From assembly GCA_002396805.1 (NCBI GenBank), contig DGYW01000064.1:8175-15729 (forward strand): a stretch of DNA of 7,555 nucleotides, in the 5' to 3' direction. Made by a program: the position numbers and the translations under genes. This document shows positions 5,254-7,555 of the stretch, one piece after another. Positions within the stretch are counted from its first letter, which is position 1; each line of letters opens with the position of its first letter. The notes below the pieces were generated by a model. It saw nothing but the letters and a program-made list of their open reading frames with translations, ran no database searches and was not told the origin of the DNA. The DNA comes from Firmicutes bacterium UBA4996. Lineage in GTDB: Bacteria; Bacillota; Limnochordia; Darwinibacteriales; Darwinibacteriaceae.

Positions 5254-7422
5254 CTAGAATGGTAATTTCAACACATCTCCTGTGATGGTAACGGCGGTCG
5301 ATAGTGGCGTCTTACCTGTTAGGTGTATGCTACGTGGGTCGGGCTGGCTACCGCCTACGAAGATCTGTAACTTTCCGGGTTCCATCAGACAGTGCCCATG
5401 GTTGTCGAAGATTGCCATTTGACGAGGAGTAAGGGTGAATTGCACTGTTTGCTTCTCGCCTGCCTCTAGGGTAATTCTCCTAAATCCTTGCAAGTCGTAG
5501 ATGGGGGTGGGCACAGATGCCTCGGTGTGTTTCACGTATAACTGCACCACTTCATCTCCACTAATGGGACTCTTATTCTCCACTGTAACAGAGACTTTCA
5601 ACTCTTCGCCTGTGGTAATCTCCGATTTGGACAGCGTCAAAGCGCTGTAAGCGAAGTCACTGTAGCTCAGCCCATAGCCAAAGGGATAGAGGGGTTCTTC
5701 GGTCATGTAACGATAAGTTCGCCCTTGCATGTCGTAGTTGGTGAATTCAGGAACTTGTTCCAATGATTTAACGTAAGTCACTGGTAGGCGACCGGCAGGG
5801 TTATAATCGCCAAAGAGGATATCTGCTAGGGCGTTGCCCCCTTCTTCACCAGGATACCAAGCCTGAACAATAGCAGGGATGTTGTCTTGAGCCCAATTAA
5901 TTGTAAGGGGGCTACCACTAAACAGCACTAATACCACTGGCTTACCTGTCGCATGAATGGTTTCAAGCAATTCTTTTTGCATACCAGGCAGTTCAAGGGT
6001 GATTTTGTCTCCACCGCCATCAGAGTTGGCTGCCTCTCCCTCTTCACCTTCTAGAGCTGGAGAAATACCCATGCACATAATTACGGCATCTGCCCGCTCT
6101 GCCATGGCTAGTGCCTCGGAAAATCCTGCAGCGGGGCTATTGCCCCAGTAGCCTACTTTTCGGTTAATGAGGTCACAGCCTTGAGCATAGAGTACTTTTG
6201 TTTTAGGTCCTACCTTATTGCGGATTCCATCGAGCGCGGTAACCAGCTTGGTGGATGTTCCGTAGTAGTTGCCAAGCAGAACGTTTTGTGCTGTCGCATT
6301 TGGACCAATCACTGCAATTGAGTTGAGGTCTTTGCTCAGGGGTAAGAGATCATTCTCGTTCTTAAGTAACACGATGGATTCTTGGGCCGTCTCACGAGCT
6401 TTGATTCTGTGCTCATCACAAGCCACAATCTCATAGGGAATCTGGGCATAAGGAACCTCTTCATCGGGGTCAAAGAGCCCTAATTTGAATTTGGCCTGCA
6501 AAAGCCTACCAAGGGCTCTGTCGATTGTTTCCTGGTCAATTAGGCCTTCCTCTACAGCCTTGTTTAGACTATGATATACCCGACCACAGTTGAGATCACA
6601 GCCGTTATTCACGGCTAGAGCAGCAGATTCTTCGGGGGTTTCTGTTACTTTGTGGTAGGCATGGATGTCGTAAATAGCTCCGCAGTCTGATACAACATGC
6701 CCCTCAAATCCCCACTGTTCGCGAAGAATATCTTGAAGTAGAGTTGGGCTAGCACAACAAGGCTCACCATTAGTGCGGTTATAGGCACCCATTACGGCCT
6801 CAACTTTGCTTTCGATCACAAGGTCTCTAAAAGCTGGGAGATAGGTTTCGTACATATCTTTGAGACTTGCCTGGGCATCAAAGCTATGGCGAAGACTTTC
6901 GGGGCCACTATGTACAGCAAAATGTTTGGCACAAGCAGCTAACTTTAGATACTTGGGGTCGTTTCCTTGTAGGCCCTTGACAAATGCCACCCCGAGCCTC
7001 CCAGTAAGATAGGGGTCTTCTCCATATGTTTCTTGACCCCGGCCCCAACGGGGATCTCTAAAAACATTTATTGTAGGGGACCAGTACGTTAATCCTTTAT
7101 AGATTTCACGATCATGGTATTTAGCAGCTTCATGGTGTTTTGCCCTAGCCTCGTCTGCAATCAATGATGCTACTTCCTCTAAAAGCTCGTCGTTGAATGA
7201 GGCGGCCATCCCAATTGCCTGAGGGAAAACAGTGGCGATGCCGGCGCGCCCCACACCATGGAGGCACTCATTCCACCAGTTATACTCATGAATTCCCAGG
7301 CGGGGAATGGCCGAAGAGTTGTAAACCATTTGTGAAATTTTCTCCTCGAGGGTAAGACGGGAGATTAGATCTGCTATTCTCTCTTGGATTGGCTTATCAG
7401 TTTGCCGGAATAGTTCTTTCAA
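5254..7422 (-). CDS. GH3 family beta-xylosidase / beta-glucosidase
   Basis: A 722-residue retaining glycosidase that would release terminal sugars from xylo- or gluco-oligosaccharides. The N-terminal barrel carries NECLHGVGR (51-59), a long conserved block with NVFRDPRWGRG (119-129) and ETYGEDPYLTG (131-141), K166-H167 and the nucleophile D246 in VVSDCGA. The second alpha/beta domain (about 355-590) holds the likely acid/base glutamate in the EGEEGE cluster at 458-463 and ends in YPFGYGLSY. A fibronectin-III-like domain follows at about 620-692 (DEVVQLYVKH to IFVGG). The VSDCGA and NECLHGVGR motifs favour the xylosidase branch over typical glucosidases. No signal peptide is seen, so it is cytoplasmic. 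The start is TTG (7420-7422), with AAGGAG eight bases upstream and no in-frame ATG nearby that fits. It is monocistronic within this window, with its own promoter and terminator. Confidence 0.93.
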   Translation of the reverse strand: MKELFRQTDKPIQERIADLISRLTLEEKISQMVYNSSAIPRLGIHEYNWWNECLHGVGRAGIATVFPQAIGMAASFNDELLEEVASLIADEARAKHHEAAKYHDREIYKGLTYWSPTINVFRDPRWGRGQETYGEDPYLTGRLGVAFVKGLQGNDPKYLKLAACAKHFAVHSGPESLRHSFDAQASLKDMYETYLPAFRDLVIESKVEAVMGAYNRTNGEPCCASPTLLQDILREQWGFEGHVVSDCGAIYDIHAYHKVTETPEESAALAVNNGCDLNCGRVYHSLNKAVEEGLIDQETIDRALGRLLQAKFKLGLFDPDEEVPYAQIPYEIVACDEHRIKARETAQESIVLLKNENDLLPLSKDLNSIAVIGPNATAQNVLLGNYYGTSTKLVTALDGIRNKVGPKTKVLYAQGCDLINRKVGYWGNSPAAGFSEALAMAERADAVIMCMGISPALEGEEGEAANSDGGGDKITLELPGMQKELLETIHATGKPVVLVLFSGSPLTINWAQDNIPAIVQAWYPGEEGGNALADILFGDYNPAGRLPVTYVKSLEQVPEFTNYDMQGRTYRYMTEEPLYPFGYGLSYSDFAYSALTLSKSEITTGEELKVSVTVENKSPISGDEVVQLYVKHTEASVPTPIYDLQGFRRITLEAGEKQTVQFTLTPRQMAIFDNHGHCLMEPGKLQIFVGGSQPDPRSIHLTGKTPLSTAVTITGDVLKLPF

Positions 7423-7430
7423 TGTTCACA

Positions 7431-7436
7431 CTCCTT
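7431..7436 (-). promoter_or_regulatory. Ribosome binding site supporting the TTG start of GH3
   Basis: AAGGAG on the - strand lies eight bases before TTG at 7422. The nearby GTG is out of frame, so the TTG start is the only reasonable one. Confidence 0.75.
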
Positions 7437-7444
7437 ATCAATAG

Positions 7445-7474
7445 TTTACTTATCTTTATATATTATACCATAAA
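7445..7474 (+). promoter_or_regulatory. Weak divergent promoter candidate
   Basis: TTTACT (7445-7450) and CATAAA (7469-7474) are spaced by 18 bases, each matching consensus at four of six positions. It overlaps the GH3 promoter and could drive the gene starting at 7507. AT-rich sequence makes chance matches likely. Confidence 0.2.
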
Positions 7475-7490
7475 ACATACAAAACACGAA
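7462..7490 (-). promoter_or_regulatory. Extended -10 promoter of the GH3 gene
   Basis: Read on the - strand, TGGTATAAT (7470 down to 7462) is a perfect -10 box with the TGn extension. The -35 position at the usual 17-base distance (TTCGTG, 7490-7485) is poor, which fits an extended -10 promoter. Transcription would start near 7455, giving a leader of about 30 bases. Confidence 0.7.
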
Positions 7491-7506
7491 TGGAGGCCAG
7501 AGTTAG

Positions 7507-7555
7507 ATGTCCAAAACATGTGCGCTGTCTATAGCCCCACTCTTTGGTGACGGAA
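7507..7555 (+). CDS. Start of a probable sialate O-acetylesterase-family (acetylxylan esterase-like) gene, truncated by window end
   Basis: Sixteen codons are visible (MSKTCALSIAPLFGDG), open to the window edge. ATG is preceded by GGAGG at 7492-7496 with ten bases spacing, and an in-frame TAG at 7504-7506 excludes a longer start. The IAPLFGDG segment resembles the N-terminus of sialate O-acetylesterase-type SGNH hydrolases, which commonly begin with an APLFSDGMVLQR-like strand. In plant-cell-wall loci such proteins often remove acetyl groups from xylan. The gene diverges from GH3 with an 84-base gap. The identification rests on a few residues by recall, so it is tentative, though the start site itself is well supported. 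Confidence 0.5.
   Translation, partial: MSKTCALSIAPLFGDG

Noticed and set aside
5957..6151. Short + strand frame inside the GH3 gene.
   Set aside because: It is antisense to the conserved acid/base region of GH3, and its low-complexity Ser/Pro/Ala content reflects GH3 codons.
7505..7555. A - strand frame reading in from the right edge and ending at TAA near 7505.
   Set aside because: It is too short to judge and resembles no family, while the + strand offers a ribosome binding site, ATG and a recognisable N-terminus.

Overview
The window reads as a carbohydrate-use locus for xylan or arabinoxylan fragments from a bacterium of Bacillota (Firmicutes) type. Support for that group comes from strong purine-rich ribosome binding sites, frequent TTG and GTG starts, a textbook sigma-A promoter, and ABC importer genes with no dedicated ATPase. 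The exact genus cannot be read from the sequence, and an uncultured or metagenomic origin is possible. No phage, insertion sequence, CRISPR array, tRNA or rRNA was seen.

Layout, left to right. (1) Positions 3-2186, + strand: the end of a sugar-binding lipoprotein-type gene, an intercistronic hairpin, then two MalF/MalG-type permease genes, closed by an intrinsic terminator at 2198-2227. (2) Positions 2285-5185, + strand: a separate transcription unit with a near-consensus promoter, a perfect 14-bp palindrome just after the predicted transcription start, a glucarate-dehydratase-like enolase-superfamily gene and a GH43 glycosidase gene. (3) Positions 5254-7422, - strand: a convergent GH3 beta-xylosidase-type gene with its own promoter and terminator. 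(4) Positions 7507-7555, + strand: the first codons of a divergent gene whose start resembles the sialate O-acetylesterase / acetylxylan esterase family.

How they may work together (inference): the importer brings short substituted xylo-oligosaccharides into the cell. The GH43 and GH3 enzymes both lack signal peptides and would cut these to xylose and arabinose in the cytoplasm. The partial esterase could remove acetyl groups. The acid-sugar dehydratase homologue would handle an aldarate or aldonate, and it is the functional surprise of the locus.

The main points for a second look are the dehydratase paired with a glycosidase under a palindromic operator, the missing ATPase, the hairpin between the binding-protein and permease genes, and a perfect 34-nt palindrome at the very left edge that is probably an assembly artefact. 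I did not find a convincing wholly new system; the window is mostly recognisable families in an informative arrangement.
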